Assembly (NCBI GenBank): GCA_020634375.1 | Contig: JACKBX010000004.1 | Coordinates: 186,001-250,000, forward strand | DNA length: 64,000 nucleotides | From: Ardenticatenaceae bacterium | Lineage (GTDB): Bacteria > Chloroflexota > Anaerolineae > Promineifilales > Promineifilaceae | Reading direction: 5' to 3' | Part shown: piece after piece, positions 24,290 through 32,750 of the stretch | How positions within the stretch are numbered: position 1 is the stretch's first letter | How the letters are laid out: the number at the start of each line of letters is the position of its first letter | Notes under the pieces: model-generated | The model's input: only the letters and a program-made list of their open reading frames with translations | Databases searched by the model: none | What the model was told of the DNA's origin: nothing | Program-made: the position numbers and the translations under genes

Positions 24290-24320
24290 GATTGGTTTAA
24301 TCTCCAAGATTAAACCAATC
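24290..24320 (-). terminator. 14-bp perfect hairpin between BY-kinase and ABC-F genes
   Basis: GATTGGTTTAATCT (24290-24303) and its exact complement (24307-24320) flank a three-base loop. It lies 9 bases past the Wzz/BY-kinase stop and 29 bases before the ABC-F start, both minus strand. No clear T-run follows, so it may be a weak terminator, an RNA-stability element or a leader structure for the ABC-F gene. Confidence 0.6.
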
Positions 24321-24329
24321 TATGTTTGA

Positions 24330-25961
24330 TTAGTGAAGGATGTTGAGGAAGTAGAGGGCGTGCTGTACGATTTCTTTGAGGGTTTTACGGCCGTTTCCAT
24401 CTCCATCATCCCTATCTGCACGGTACTCAGTGCGATAGTAATAATAGTAGCCGTGATTGCTGCGTGGGTTTACCTTGTTCAAAATAACCCCGGCGATGTG
24501 ACTTTCCAGCGCTGCTATCTTTTTGGCTGCGGCGATGAAGGCTGGCATGTGTGTTTGGCTGCTGGCAACCATAATGGTTGTATCGACGACTTGTGAAAGG
24601 ACGGCTCCATCTGTCACCGCTAATAGTGGGGGGCTGTCGAAGATGACGTAATCAGCTTGCTGTTCTAGCCAGGCAATGACTTCTTTCATGCGTTCTGATC
24701 CGAGTAGTTCTGCTGGATTTGGTGGAATACGCCCGGCGGGCAGCACGCGTAAGTTGGCTATCAGGGTTCCTTTGAGAAAGGAGGTGTCTTCGCGCCCGCG
24801 AATGATCAGGTTTGCCAGGCCTCGTGAGCCATCTACTTCCAGCAGGCGGTGCAGCATGGGGCGACGCATGTCGGCATCTACCAAAATGACTTGTTTTCCA
24901 GACTGCGCCAGACTGGTTGCCAGGTTAATGCTGACGGTGGATTTGCCTTCGCTCATGTTGGCGCTTGTCACCAGCAGGGTGCGCAGCGGACGATCAACGC
25001 TGATGTACTGAATGTTGGTGCGAATATGCCGGAATCCTTCTGATGTGGGGGAGCGCGGGTCTGTGGCAACGACCAGCGCGTCAACAGCGTGGTTGATTTT
25101 CATGCGTTCGATGCTGCCCAGCGGCGTTAGCCCGGTTTCTCGTTCTATATCGAGGGGGTTTTTGATGGTGTCGTCCAGGTATTCGATGAGGAAGACGATG
25201 CCAATGGCTAACATGCCGCCAACGGCCGTTGCCAGTAACGTATTTGAGATCACACGCGGGCTTACCGGGTTGTTTGATGGGCGGGCGGCTTCATCAATGA
25301 CGATGGTGTTCAGGCTGCTGGCTTCGGCAATGCGTACATTTTCATAGCTTTGTACCAGGCTGGAGTGGGTGTCGCGCAGCCGCAGCACGTTGTTGTTCGC
25401 CTGTTCAACCAATATCTGGTCTGTTTCACCTTTTTGCAGTTCACTTTCCAGAATGGACTCAGCCGTTTGCAGTTCGGACTCGATTTTGGCGATTTCCGTT
25501 TCCAGATTTGATTTGGAGCTGGCAAAGCGTTCCAATTGTTGGTTAATGTTACGTTCCGCAAATACGCGGGGGATTTCATTTGCCAGGTCGCTGGCTATTT
25601 GCGGATTTGTGTGCGAAACGCTGAGTTCAATTAGCTGGGTATCGCTTAATAGATTAACCTGGGTTTGTGCTTTGAGGGTTGCCGGTTCCATATCTAGCCC
25701 CAGGTTGGCGATGGCTTGCTTTAGCACCTCGTAGTTAGTTAGCCGTGCAACGTAAGATTGTGCTAATTGCTCTCCAACGAGTAATGATCGGTACTCATTG
25801 CTGTCTGCCGCACCTTCACTGACAAGGAGAACGGCCGTTGATTTGTAAATGGGGGTTTGGCTCCGGCTAATCAGAAAAGCAGACGCCCCAGCAACAAGTG
25901 CGCCCAGTACGATGAGCCATAACCAGCGCAGAAACAATGACACATATTCACGCAATTCCAT
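24330..25961 (-). CDS. Polysaccharide co-polymerase/BY-kinase fusion (Wzz-CpsD type)
   Basis: A 543-residue inner-membrane protein controlling exopolysaccharide length and export. An N-terminal Wzz domain begins LREYVSLFLRWLWLIVLGALVAGASAFLI, then a coiled-coil outside region (residues about 140-220), then a second membrane helix near 235-255 (LLATAVGGMLAIGIVFLIEYL). The cytosolic C-terminus is a bacterial tyrosine kinase: Walker A SANMSEGKSTVS, Walker A' VILVDADMRRP and Walker B VIFDSPPLLAV. A Tyr cluster GYYYYYRTEYR near residue 515 is the expected autophosphorylation tail. It stands alone, without glycosyltransferase neighbours, so the capsule genes lie elsewhere. Confidence 0.93.
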   Translation of the reverse strand: MELREYVSLFLRWLWLIVLGALVAGASAFLISRSQTPIYKSTAVLLVSEGAADSNEYRSLLVGEQLAQSYVARLTNYEVLKQAIANLGLDMEPATLKAQTQVNLLSDTQLIELSVSHTNPQIASDLANEIPRVFAERNINQQLERFASSKSNLETEIAKIESELQTAESILESELQKGETDQILVEQANNNVLRLRDTHSSLVQSYENVRIAEASSLNTIVIDEAARPSNNPVSPRVISNTLLATAVGGMLAIGIVFLIEYLDDTIKNPLDIERETGLTPLGSIERMKINHAVDALVVATDPRSPTSEGFRHIRTNIQYISVDRPLRTLLVTSANMSEGKSTVSINLATSLAQSGKQVILVDADMRRPMLHRLLEVDGSRGLANLIIRGREDTSFLKGTLIANLRVLPAGRIPPNPAELLGSERMKEVIAWLEQQADYVIFDSPPLLAVTDGAVLSQVVDTTIMVASSQTHMPAFIAAAKKIAALESHIAGVILNKVNPRSNHGYYYYYRTEYRADRDDGDGNGRKTLKEIVQHALYFLNILH

Positions 25962-26133
25962 AAGATACTACCTCGTGTTATGGCTCCCTTGTCAAGCGGT
26001 TTGCTGCGGAACAACGCAGTTTGCAGCAGTAGCTGCAAGAGACCCTGCTGTCAAGTTAACTTGAGAGTAATATATTGTCTATAAATGGGTTGTGAAACGA
26101 TAGTGAAGAGCGCGTGAATCTGGACTGGAAAAG

Positions 26134-26157
26134 AAAAACCCCTCTGGAAAAGAGGGG
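26134..26157 (-). terminator. Rho-independent terminator of the sigma-factor gene
   Basis: CCCCTCT (26139-26145) pairs with AGAGGGG (26151-26157) around a GGAAA loop; on the minus strand a TTTTTCTT tract follows. It lies 12 bases past the stop of the sigma factor. Confidence 0.88.
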
Positions 26158-26169
26158 CTTTCAGAAATT

Positions 26170-27408
26170 TTAATTCAAGTATTGGCGTAAATGCCCGGCA
26201 AAGTTGGGATGTCGTAATTTGCGCAAGGCTTCTTTTTCTAATTGGCGAATGCGCTCCCGAGAAAGACCAAACATTTCTCCCACTTCTTTTAGCGTACGGG
26301 ATTCACCGTCTTGCAGGCCGTAACGCAGCCGCAAAATTCGTGCCTCACGTGGTGTGAGTTGATCTAAAATGTCACCAATTTCTTCGGTTAGCATTTTCTG
26401 CGCAACTGATTCGGCTGGTGGCGGCGCTTCAATATCTTCAATGAAGTCGCCTAGTTCGGCGTCAGACTCATCACCAACGGGGCGTTCCAGGTGAACAGGT
26501 TGACGGCTGGTGCGCAGCATCCAGCGCACGCGCTCGGCTGGTAGTTCCATGCATTCGGCAATTTCTTCGGCAGTGGGCTGACGGCCGTATTCTTGCTCCA
26601 ATTCTTGCGCCACCTGATACAGCTTGCTAATGCGACCACCCAAATGTGCAGGGATACGAATCGTACGGCCGTGATTTGCCAGCGCACGTGTGACTGCTTG
26701 TCGAATCCACCATGTAGCATACGTGCTAAAACGATTACCACGCCGATAATCGTATTTCTCAACAGCCTTCATCAGTCCAACGTTACCTTCCTGAATTAAA
26801 TCCAGAAATTGCAGGCCCCGCCCACGGTATTTTTTGGCAATGCTGACAACAAGACGCGTATTGGCCCGAATAAGATGGGCGCGTGCGGCATCACCTGCTT
26901 CTTGCGCATTGACCAATGAGTCAATGGTATCCATATCTAGAAGATGCTCTTCGTTTTGCATCTTATCGGTTGCTTCTCGCCCTGCCTCAATCTCCATTGC
27001 CAGGGTGACTTCTTCCTCAGCGGTCAGCAATTGTTGCTGGCCCATTTCGCGGAAGTAGAGACCCACAGAATCATCAATTGGCACATTGCTGAGATCGAAT
27101 AAGGGGGCTGCATGAGGTTCCCAAGAAAAGTTCGGCATAGCCTGGGTTCTCCCATTTACCATCTCGTCGCCAGCTTCTATAACATCACCATTTACTTGAA
27201 GCAATTCCTGGTCTTCCTCATTTTCAAATACGGAAACACCAGCATTTTGCGCCTCTTCCAAAAGTAATTCTAATAAATTGAGATTGTCTTCTATATCAGG
27301 GAGAACTTCTAGAATCCGATCATATGTGATATACCCCTGTTCCATACCATCATTGATCAGGGCGTTAATAACTTCCATTTCGTCAAATGGGTTAGTTAAA
27401 TCGCTCAT
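26170..27408 (-). CDS. rpoD: RNA polymerase primary sigma factor (RpoD/SigA group)
   Basis: A 412-residue sigma-70 family factor with all four regions. A short region 1.1-like acidic N-terminus (YITYDRILEVLPDIEDNLNLLELLLEEA) is followed by region 1.2 (DSVGLYFREMGQQQLLTAEEEVTLAMEIE), region 2 with the core-binding and -10 motifs (RLVVSIAKKYRGRGLQFLDLIQEG, then YATWWIRQAVTRALANHGRTIRIP), region 3 and region 4 (LRLRYGLQDGESRTLKEVGEMFGLSRERIRQLEKEALRKLR). The HGRTIRIPAH motif favours a primary or close-to-primary factor over alternative sigma factors. Promoter-like elements and a terminator bracket it as a single unit. Confidence 0.93.
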   Translation of the reverse strand: MSDLTNPFDEMEVINALINDGMEQGYITYDRILEVLPDIEDNLNLLELLLEEAQNAGVSVFENEEDQELLQVNGDVIEAGDEMVNGRTQAMPNFSWEPHAAPLFDLSNVPIDDSVGLYFREMGQQQLLTAEEEVTLAMEIEAGREATDKMQNEEHLLDMDTIDSLVNAQEAGDAARAHLIRANTRLVVSIAKKYRGRGLQFLDLIQEGNVGLMKAVEKYDYRRGNRFSTYATWWIRQAVTRALANHGRTIRIPAHLGGRISKLYQVAQELEQEYGRQPTAEEIAECMELPAERVRWMLRTSRQPVHLERPVGDESDAELGDFIEDIEAPPPAESVAQKMLTEEIGDILDQLTPREARILRLRYGLQDGESRTLKEVGEMFGLSRERIRQLEKEALRKLRHPNFAGHLRQYLN

Positions 27409-27497
27409 GAATTGTTACCTTTCTTCCTCTTCATATATTTTTTGTTTGGGTAGTGGCTCTCACCGGGCAAGTTTCACTCTTCCCGAAACAATCGTGC

Positions 27498-27527
27498 AGT
27501 CTAACATAGTCAGAGACCAAAAGTCAA
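27498..27527 (-). promoter_or_regulatory. Putative promoter of the sigma-factor gene
   Basis: On the minus strand TTGACT (27527-27522) is followed after 18 bases by TAGACT (27503-27498). Five of six -35 and four of six -10 positions match the sigma-70 consensus. It lies about 90 bases before the start codon, which has a GAGGAAGAAAGG-rich leader. Confidence 0.4.
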
Positions 27528-27632
27528 GAGCCTATCGGCCTGTTAAACAAGCTGTCCCTTAACTTACAATAATACTATTAAATAATGTGTTACAGATTAG
27601 ATTCACTTTAGAGTGAAAAGGTGTCAATGGGG

Positions 27633-28478
27633 TTATGAGGCGTTGTGCAGAACTTCGTCTACACCTAATAGGGGGGTGTGCAAGATACGATGTGCCAATT
27701 GGAGGTCTAAACGGCAATCAAGAGGCCACTCTCCACTTTGGGAGGGCGCTATTGTAATAGAACCCTGTTGTGTCACGTTCCAATAGTCCAGCATTTTTAG
27801 ACTGAATTCAGCGCGGGTAAGAATTTGGTTTCCGGCAATGTTGAGAATGCCGTTGAATGGATGGTCAGCTAATTCCAGGCAAGCATTACTCAATGTTTGT
27901 ACCCATACGGGGTTACGAACCTGGTTATTGAACAGGGTGATGGGCTGGTGTGTTTGTAAGGCTTTGACCATCCAAGCTGTGCCATGATCCATTTCGTGCA
28001 GACCGTAGATGAGGGAGGTGCGAATGATGACGTGGTTGGGATGTTGTTGGACGATGGTTTCGGCTGTGGCTTTGGCACGGCCGTATTCGTTCACAGGTGA
28101 AGGTGGGGTAGATTCGTCGTAGGGGGGTGGGTGTGGGGAATCGATACGGCCGTTAAAAATGCTGTCTGTCGAGAGATGGATCAGGCGGGCCTGGGTCGCG
28201 CTTGCTACCTGGGTGATATGCCGTGTTCCCGTTTCGATGACGGCACGCATATCTTCTCCACGATTTGACCCTACAGTGTGGATGATGACGTCAGGTTGAA
28301 ATTGAGTGATGAGGTGGGTGACGGCCGTTTCCTGCCGTACATCTAACCGCTTACCCTGAGGCAAGCCCAGTGGGTCATGCTGGAAATAAGAATAACAGAC
28401 CTCATGAGTCTGCAATGCCAAAGGCACAAGGTGCCGTCCCAGGTAACTGCTCCCCCCGGTAATCAGGACTCGTGCCAT
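27633..28478 (-). CDS. NAD(P)-dependent sugar epimerase/dehydrogenase, RmlD-like
   Basis: A 281-residue extended short-chain dehydrogenase resembling dTDP-4-dehydrorhamnose reductase (RmlD). The nucleotide-binding motif is VLITGGSSYLGRHL; HLSTDSIFNG (the RmlD S/T-D-x-V/I-F-D/N-G motif) and the catalytic YGRAK (Tyr and Lys) follow. No other rml genes are adjacent, so the substrate may be a different nucleotide sugar or a methionine-adenosyltransferase-beta-like role. It follows rnc with six bases between, suggesting one operon fabF-rnc-rmlD-like. The C-terminus is rather short and weakly conserved. Four ACGGCCGT copies or near-copies lie in it. Confidence 0.85.
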   Translation of the reverse strand: MARVLITGGSSYLGRHLVPLALQTHEVCYSYFQHDPLGLPQGKRLDVRQETAVTHLITQFQPDVIIHTVGSNRGEDMRAVIETGTRHITQVASATQARLIHLSTDSIFNGRIDSPHPPPYDESTPPSPVNEYGRAKATAETIVQQHPNHVIIRTSLIYGLHEMDHGTAWMVKALQTHQPITLFNNQVRNPVWVQTLSNACLELADHPFNGILNIAGNQILTRAEFSLKMLDYWNVTQQGSITIAPSQSGEWPLDCRLDLQLAHRILHTPLLGVDEVLHNAS

Positions 28479-28484
28479 TTTTCG

Positions 28485-29192
28485 TTATGCTTCCATTAAC
28501 TCCATTTCATTTGCTTTTGCCAATGCTGCTTGAGCGGCCGCCTGCGCGGCAAGTTGCTTGCTGCTGCCTTCACCTTCTCCCCAGGCAACATCTCTAACCA
28601 TCACCTCAAGCGTAAATATTTTGGCGTGATCTGGCCCACTTGTCTTCACCACACGATAGCGCGGTGTAATGTTGTAGCGAGCCTGTGCCCAAACTTGGAA
28701 TTCGCTTTTCGCATCTTTGTGTGCCGACGAAGCTAAAATATGGGGCAATTCCGCACTAATCAACTCTTCTGTTAATACTTTGGCTGCACCTAGCCCTTGA
28801 TCCAGGTAAACCGCTCCGATAACGGCTTCAAATGTTGCACATAAAATGGGTACACGTTCTCGTCCCCCATTCTCTGCTTCGCCATATCCCAAACGCAAGA
28901 AACGGCCGATTTCCAATTCCCGTGCAAAGGCAGCCAATGTTTCCGCACGCACTAATGCCGCTCGTAGGCTTGTCAGTTCCCCCTCGTCCATTTCTGGGTA
29001 GTGATGATATAGATAAGCCCCCACGACAAAATCCAGTACAGCGTCCCCCAAAAATTCCAGCCGTTCATTATCTTCCAATGCGCCGCCTGGATTCTCATTC
29101 AAAAAAGAACGATGTGTCAATGCGCGAGTCAATAAGGAATAATCACGAAACTCGACCCCTAAATTTTGCTCCAATTCTATGTAGTCATTCAT
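28485..29192 (-). CDS. rnc: Ribonuclease III
   Basis: Cleaves double-stranded RNA, maturing rRNA and processing mRNA. The endonuclease domain carries the signature NERLEFLGDAVLDFVVGAYL and the second catalytic Glu in CATFEAVIGAVYLD; the C-terminal dsRNA-binding domain starts KSEFQVWAQARYNITPRYRVVKTSGPDHAKIF and ends SSKQLAAQAAAQAAL. The length of 235 residues is normal. I chose the ATG at 29192 (MNDYIELEQ); a TTG nine bases upstream is less likely. It lies between fabF and the RmlD-like gene; a fabF-rnc order is common in bacteria. Confidence 0.94.
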   Translation of the reverse strand: MNDYIELEQNLGVEFRDYSLLTRALTHRSFLNENPGGALEDNERLEFLGDAVLDFVVGAYLYHHYPEMDEGELTSLRAALVRAETLAAFARELEIGRFLRLGYGEAENGGRERVPILCATFEAVIGAVYLDQGLGAAKVLTEELISAELPHILASSAHKDAKSEFQVWAQARYNITPRYRVVKTSGPDHAKIFTLEVMVRDVAWGEGEGSSKQLAAQAAAQAALAKANEMELMEA

Positions 29193-29223
29193 GTGTCTCA
29201 AATCACTGTGCCATCACCTGCCA

Positions 29224-30477
29224 CTAGTCATCAAATTTCTTGATAACTAAAACAGCATTATGACCGCCAAAACCAAAAGCATTATTCAAACAAACGTCAA
29301 TTCTAGCTGGACGTGGCTGGTTCGGCACATAATCCAGGTCGCAATCGGGGTCAGGCGTTTCATAATTAATAGTGGGTGGCAATATTTGATCCCGAATCGC
29401 CAGTGTGCAAAAGACGGACTCAATGGCACCCGTAGCTCCCATAATATGTCCGGTCATGGATTTGGTAGAGCTAATAGCAACTTTGTATGCATGGTCACCA
29501 AGTGCGTGTTTGAGAGCAGCCGTTTCCGTTGCATCATTCAATACTGTGGCCGTGCCATGCGCACTCACGTAATCGACCGCCTCCGCAGACAGTCCTGCAT
29601 CTGCTAATGCGATGCCAATCGCTTTCGATGCCCCCACGCCTCCTTCCGATGGTGCAGTGATGTGGTGAGCATCCGTTGTTTGTCCATAACCTACCACTTC
29701 CGCCAAAATTGTTGCCCCGCGAGCTTGTGCATTTTCCAGCGATTCCAAAACCAATACACCAGCACCTTCTCCCACCGCCAGGCCGTCACGATCTTTGTCA
29801 AATGGTCGTGGCGTTGTGTGGTCGCGGGAGGTCGTTGCCTGTGCCCGTTCAAAACCGGCTAGCGCTACTGAAGCTAGAATCGATTCAGAACCACCCGCCA
29901 ACGTAGCTACCAATTCTCCACGGCGAATGGCACGGAAGGCGTGCCCTATCGCATCGCAGCCTGCTGCACAGGCGGTGGTAATTGTGGTAGATGGCCCATG
30001 AATGCCATATTCAATTGCCAACATGCCTGCTGCGCCATTTGGCATAATCATTGTAATTGCAAATGGGCTGACACGTCGTGTTCCCTTCTCGTTGACAATA
30101 TGGTCTTGCTCTACCAGCGTACGAATACCGCCGACACCCGTTCCCATGTAAATACCAATCTGATCGCGATTTTCGTCGGTAATGGGCAGCTTTGCCTGTT
30201 CCATTGCCTCTTTGGCTGCGGCTACCGCAAATTGTTGGTAGCGGTCGCGCCGTCGTGCCTCGCGGCGGTCCATAAAATCGGTTGGGTCAAACTCTTTTAC
30301 CTCAAACAGGCAGGGCATGGTATGCTGCCCATTATTTTCTAGCAGGGTGTATGGGCCAATGCCCGATTTCCCAGCCAGGATGGCTTCCCAGGTGTCTTTG
30401 ACATTATGACCTAGAGGGGTGATAAGCCCCGCGCCAGTAATCACGACGCGGTGGTTTTGATGGTTGCCATTATTCAT
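29224..30477 (-). CDS. fabF: 3-oxoacyl-[acyl-carrier-protein] synthase II
   Basis: Condenses malonyl-ACP with acyl-ACP during fatty-acid elongation. The catalytic Cys lies in TACAAGCDAIGHAFRAI, with His in VSAHGTATVLNDATE and TGHIMGATGAIES; the Lys of KSMTGH is also kept. The length of 417 is normal. The ATG at 30477 has a GGAG site nine bases upstream; an alternative Met at 30516 would add a 13-residue basic tail without support. No acpP is adjacent. The gene has no ACGGCCGT octamer, unlike most neighbours, and the start of the coding unit lies after a 170-base gap in which I see nothing else definite. Confidence 0.94.
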   Translation of the reverse strand: MNNGNHQNHRVVITGAGLITPLGHNVKDTWEAILAGKSGIGPYTLLENNGQHTMPCLFEVKEFDPTDFMDRREARRRDRYQQFAVAAAKEAMEQAKLPITDENRDQIGIYMGTGVGGIRTLVEQDHIVNEKGTRRVSPFAITMIMPNGAAGMLAIEYGIHGPSTTITTACAAGCDAIGHAFRAIRRGELVATLAGGSESILASVALAGFERAQATTSRDHTTPRPFDKDRDGLAVGEGAGVLVLESLENAQARGATILAEVVGYGQTTDAHHITAPSEGGVGASKAIGIALADAGLSAEAVDYVSAHGTATVLNDATETAALKHALGDHAYKVAISSTKSMTGHIMGATGAIESVFCTLAIRDQILPPTINYETPDPDCDLDYVPNQPRPARIDVCLNNAFGFGGHNAVLVIKKFDD

Positions 30478-30645
30478 ACCGAATCTCCAACTTAAAGTTT
30501 TTTGTTTCTTTTGCAACTTCCCCCAATTCGCTGAACAAGTCTAATGCGTTAACACCGGGAGAACGAGATAAGTTGCGCTTTCGTGTAAATTGGGCGGTGC
30601 GAGTTTGCCAGTTTGTGGTTTTCTCAGAGGGCATCATGCGCTTTT

Positions 30646-31359
30646 TTAATTATCGGTTTCTGTAGGGTGATAATGCCCTTCTACCCAGGCGCTTTTGTTT
30701 GGGCCGACTTCCTTTTTCCAAACGGGAACTATTTCTTTGAGCCGGTCTATGCCATAACGCGCGGCATCGAATACGCCTTGGTCGCGGTGACCAGAGGCGC
30801 AGGCAACGAAGGTGGTGATGTCGCCGATGTCTAAACGGCCGATTCGCTGCACAATGGCAATCCCTTTTACTGTCGGCCAGCGTTCCCAGATTTCGTGGGC
30901 AATTTGAGCCATTTTTGCTTCGGCCATTTCATTGTAGGCTTCATATTCCAGGTACAGGGTTTGGGGTGGCAGCCCTTCGCGTTGGGTTTGGCCGCGTACG
31001 GAGCCGGTGAAGCTGACTATGGCGCCAATGTCGGGGCGCAGCAGGTGTTGGTGGATGGCGTTGAGATTGGGTGGGTCGGCGCTGATAGCAAAGTAGGTGG
31101 GATGGGGCAGGTCTGCTCCTCCGCTGACGGGGGGGAAGATGGCAATCTCGTCGCCGGGTTGGATGAGTGTTTGATCGGAGGCAAATGCTTTGTTGATGGC
31201 GACAAGGGCACTGGGCAGGGCTGGTGCCAGTTGTGGGTAGTGGGTTGCAATGGTTTGCCGTAGTTGGGCGACGCTGCTGGGCAGCGGCATGTCTAAGGAA
31301 ATATGGCTGGCGTTGGCGTGTTCTTTGAGTGTGGCAAATAGGCGAATTTGAAGGGTCAT
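30646..31359 (-). CDS. MoaD-MoaE fusion, molybdopterin synthase in one chain
   Basis: A 237-residue protein joining the two subunits of molybdopterin synthase, which adds two sulfurs to cyclic pyranopterin monophosphate. Residues 1-81 are MoaD (beta-grasp), ending IFPPVSGG with the sulfur-carrying Gly-Gly at 80-81. Residues about 88-237 are MoaE, with FTGSVRGQ, LEYEAYNEMA and the catalytic region VPVWKKEVGPNKSAWVEG. Because MoaD normally acts through a free C-terminal Gly thiocarboxylate, the fusion likely needs cleavage after Gly81, as known for mycobacterial MoaX. It follows moaC with 12 bases between, so the two form a cofactor operon. Confidence 0.92.
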   Translation of the reverse strand: MTLQIRLFATLKEHANASHISLDMPLPSSVAQLRQTIATHYPQLAPALPSALVAINKAFASDQTLIQPGDEIAIFPPVSGGADLPHPTYFAISADPPNLNAIHQHLLRPDIGAIVSFTGSVRGQTQREGLPPQTLYLEYEAYNEMAEAKMAQIAHEIWERWPTVKGIAIVQRIGRLDIGDITTFVACASGHRDQGVFDAARYGIDRLKEIVPVWKKEVGPNKSAWVEGHYHPTETDN

Positions 31360-31371
31360 AAAATTTGCGAT

Positions 31372-31860
31372 TTACGATGGTTCGTTTGCTTGATAGGTTC
31401 CGCTTTGACCGCCGGATTTGGCGATGAGGCGGATGTCGCTGATGGTCATGCTGCGATCTACGGCTTTTGCCATATCGTAGATGGTGAGGGCGGCGATGGA
31501 TACGGCCGTTAATGCCTCCATCTCTACCCCTGTTTTGCCTGTCACGCGAGCGGTTGCTTCAATGTTAACGCTGTTGGTCTGCGGGTTGGGTGTGCAAGAA
31601 ACATCAACGTGATTCAGCATCAGGGGGTGGCAAAGGGGGATGAGGTCACTGGTGCGCTTGGCGGCCATCACACCGGCCAATTGCGCCACACCGAGTACGT
31701 CGCCCTTTTTCATGTTCCCGGCCATAATTAATTGTAGGGTTTCGGGCTGCATTGAGACGCGCCCACGAGCAACGGCCGTGCGCACCGTATCTGGTTTGTG
31801 CCCGACGTCTACCATTTTGGCCTGCCCACTTTCATCTAGATGGGTCAATTGCTTTTTCAT
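31372..31860 (-). CDS. moaC: Cyclic pyranopterin monophosphate synthase
   Basis: Second enzyme of molybdenum-cofactor synthesis, turning 3',8-cyclo-7,8-dihydro-GTP into cPMP. Family motifs are complete: MVDVGHKPDTVRTAVARG at the N-terminus, GVMAAKRTSDLIPLCHPLML with the active-site Lys and His, and ARVTGKTGVEMEALTAVSIAALTIYDMAKAVD including the catalytic Lys. The 162-residue length is typical. It is the first gene of a moaC-moaDE unit and divergent from the PIG-L deacetylase; 69 bases separate the two starts, enough for back-to-back promoters. moaA and other cofactor genes are not in the window. Confidence 0.95.
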   Translation of the reverse strand: MKKQLTHLDESGQAKMVDVGHKPDTVRTAVARGRVSMQPETLQLIMAGNMKKGDVLGVAQLAGVMAAKRTSDLIPLCHPLMLNHVDVSCTPNPQTNSVNIEATARVTGKTGVEMEALTAVSIAALTIYDMAKAVDRSMTISDIRLIAKSGGQSGTYQANEPS

Positions 31861-31929
31861 AGGTATGCTATTATAGTGAGCCGAACAGGAGTTTGCGAAT
31901 TGGGGAGATTGGCGTTGAGGAGATGGGCG

Positions 31930-32676
31930 ATGCGATACGATGCGATTTATCTTTCACCCCATTTGGATGATGTGGCCTTGTCTTGCGGCGGGCAGGTATA
32001 CGATTTAACGGCTGCTGGGCAGTCTGTCCTCATTGTGACGATTGCTGCTGGGGATCCGCCGGAATCACCCTTGTCTGATTTTGCGCTGGCACTGCACAGT
32101 CGCTGGCAGCTTGCGGCTGATGCCGTTGCCCGTCGCCGGGAGGAGGATGCGGCGGCTTGCCAGGTGTTAGGGGCTGATTGTTTGCATTGGGATATACCAG
32201 ATTGTATTTATCGCTTGCATCCGCAGACGGGAGCGCCTTTGTACACGTCTAATGAAGCGTTGTTTGGGAAGGTTAATGAGGCGGAAACGGCCGTTGCTGC
32301 CCAATTAGCAGATCGCATGTGTACACTGCCGCCGCATGACCGCGTGATTGCCCCATTAACCGTAGGCAATCATGTCGATCACCAACTAGTGCGGCGTGCG
32401 GCCGAGCAATGTTTTGGCGATCAGCTTACCTATTATGAAGATTACCCGTATGTGCGTTTGTCGGGAGCATTGGAGTGTGTGATTTTGCCTGGCTCCCGCG
32501 ATTGGCTGGCCGAAGTGATTCCAGTGAGTGCTGCTGGAGCGGCCGCACGGATTGAGGCGATTGCCGCATTTGAGTCGCAAGTGAGTTCGTTTTTTAACGG
32601 CCGTTCCGACCTGGCGGCGCAAATTCAACAGCAAATCACAAAAACTGGTGGGGAGCGCGTTTGGAAACGCGCCTGA
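31930..32676 (+). CDS. PIG-L family N-acetylglucosaminyl-type deacetylase
   Basis: A zinc-dependent deacetylase of about 248 residues of the PIG-L/LmbE family, which includes MshB, BshB and glycan deacetylases. The metal-binding motif SPHLDD is at residues 9-14, and the third ligand lies in GNHVDHQLVRRA. I chose ATG 31930 because GAGGAGA lies six bases before it and the protein then starts right at the family's first strand; the longer frame from 31840 overlaps moaC and has no support. Substrates could be a thiol precursor (such as bacillithiol or mycothiol pathway sugar) or a glycolipid; no other thiol gene is near. Confidence 0.87.
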   Translation: MRYDAIYLSPHLDDVALSCGGQVYDLTAAGQSVLIVTIAAGDPPESPLSDFALALHSRWQLAADAVARRREEDAAACQVLGADCLHWDIPDCIYRLHPQTGAPLYTSNEALFGKVNEAETAVAAQLADRMCTLPPHDRVIAPLTVGNHVDHQLVRRAAEQCFGDQLTYYEDYPYVRLSGALECVILPGSRDWLAEVIPVSAAGAAARIEAIAAFESQVSSFFNGRSDLAAQIQQQITKTGGERVWKRA

Positions 32677-32689
32677 AATACGCATTCGC

Positions 32690-32719
32690 TTGATTATTTC
32701 CATTCGGTGAACTTATAAT
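32690..32719 (+). promoter_or_regulatory. Sigma-70-type promoter for the kinase-phosphatase-FHA operon
   Basis: TTGATT (32690-32695) and a perfect TATAAT (32714-32719) are separated by 18 bases. The -10 lies 31 bases before the ATG of the kinase gene, which has an AGGAAAG site. It is the only good promoter before the seven-gene run up to 41150. Confidence 0.55.
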
Positions 32720-32750
32720 TGTGAGCATCGGGCAAACAGGAAAGTGATGC

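Noticed and set aside
31840..31929. Longer start for the PIG-L deacetylase
   Set aside because: The extra 30 residues overlap moaC on the other strand and have no ribosome-binding site; GAGGAGA fits ATG 31930.
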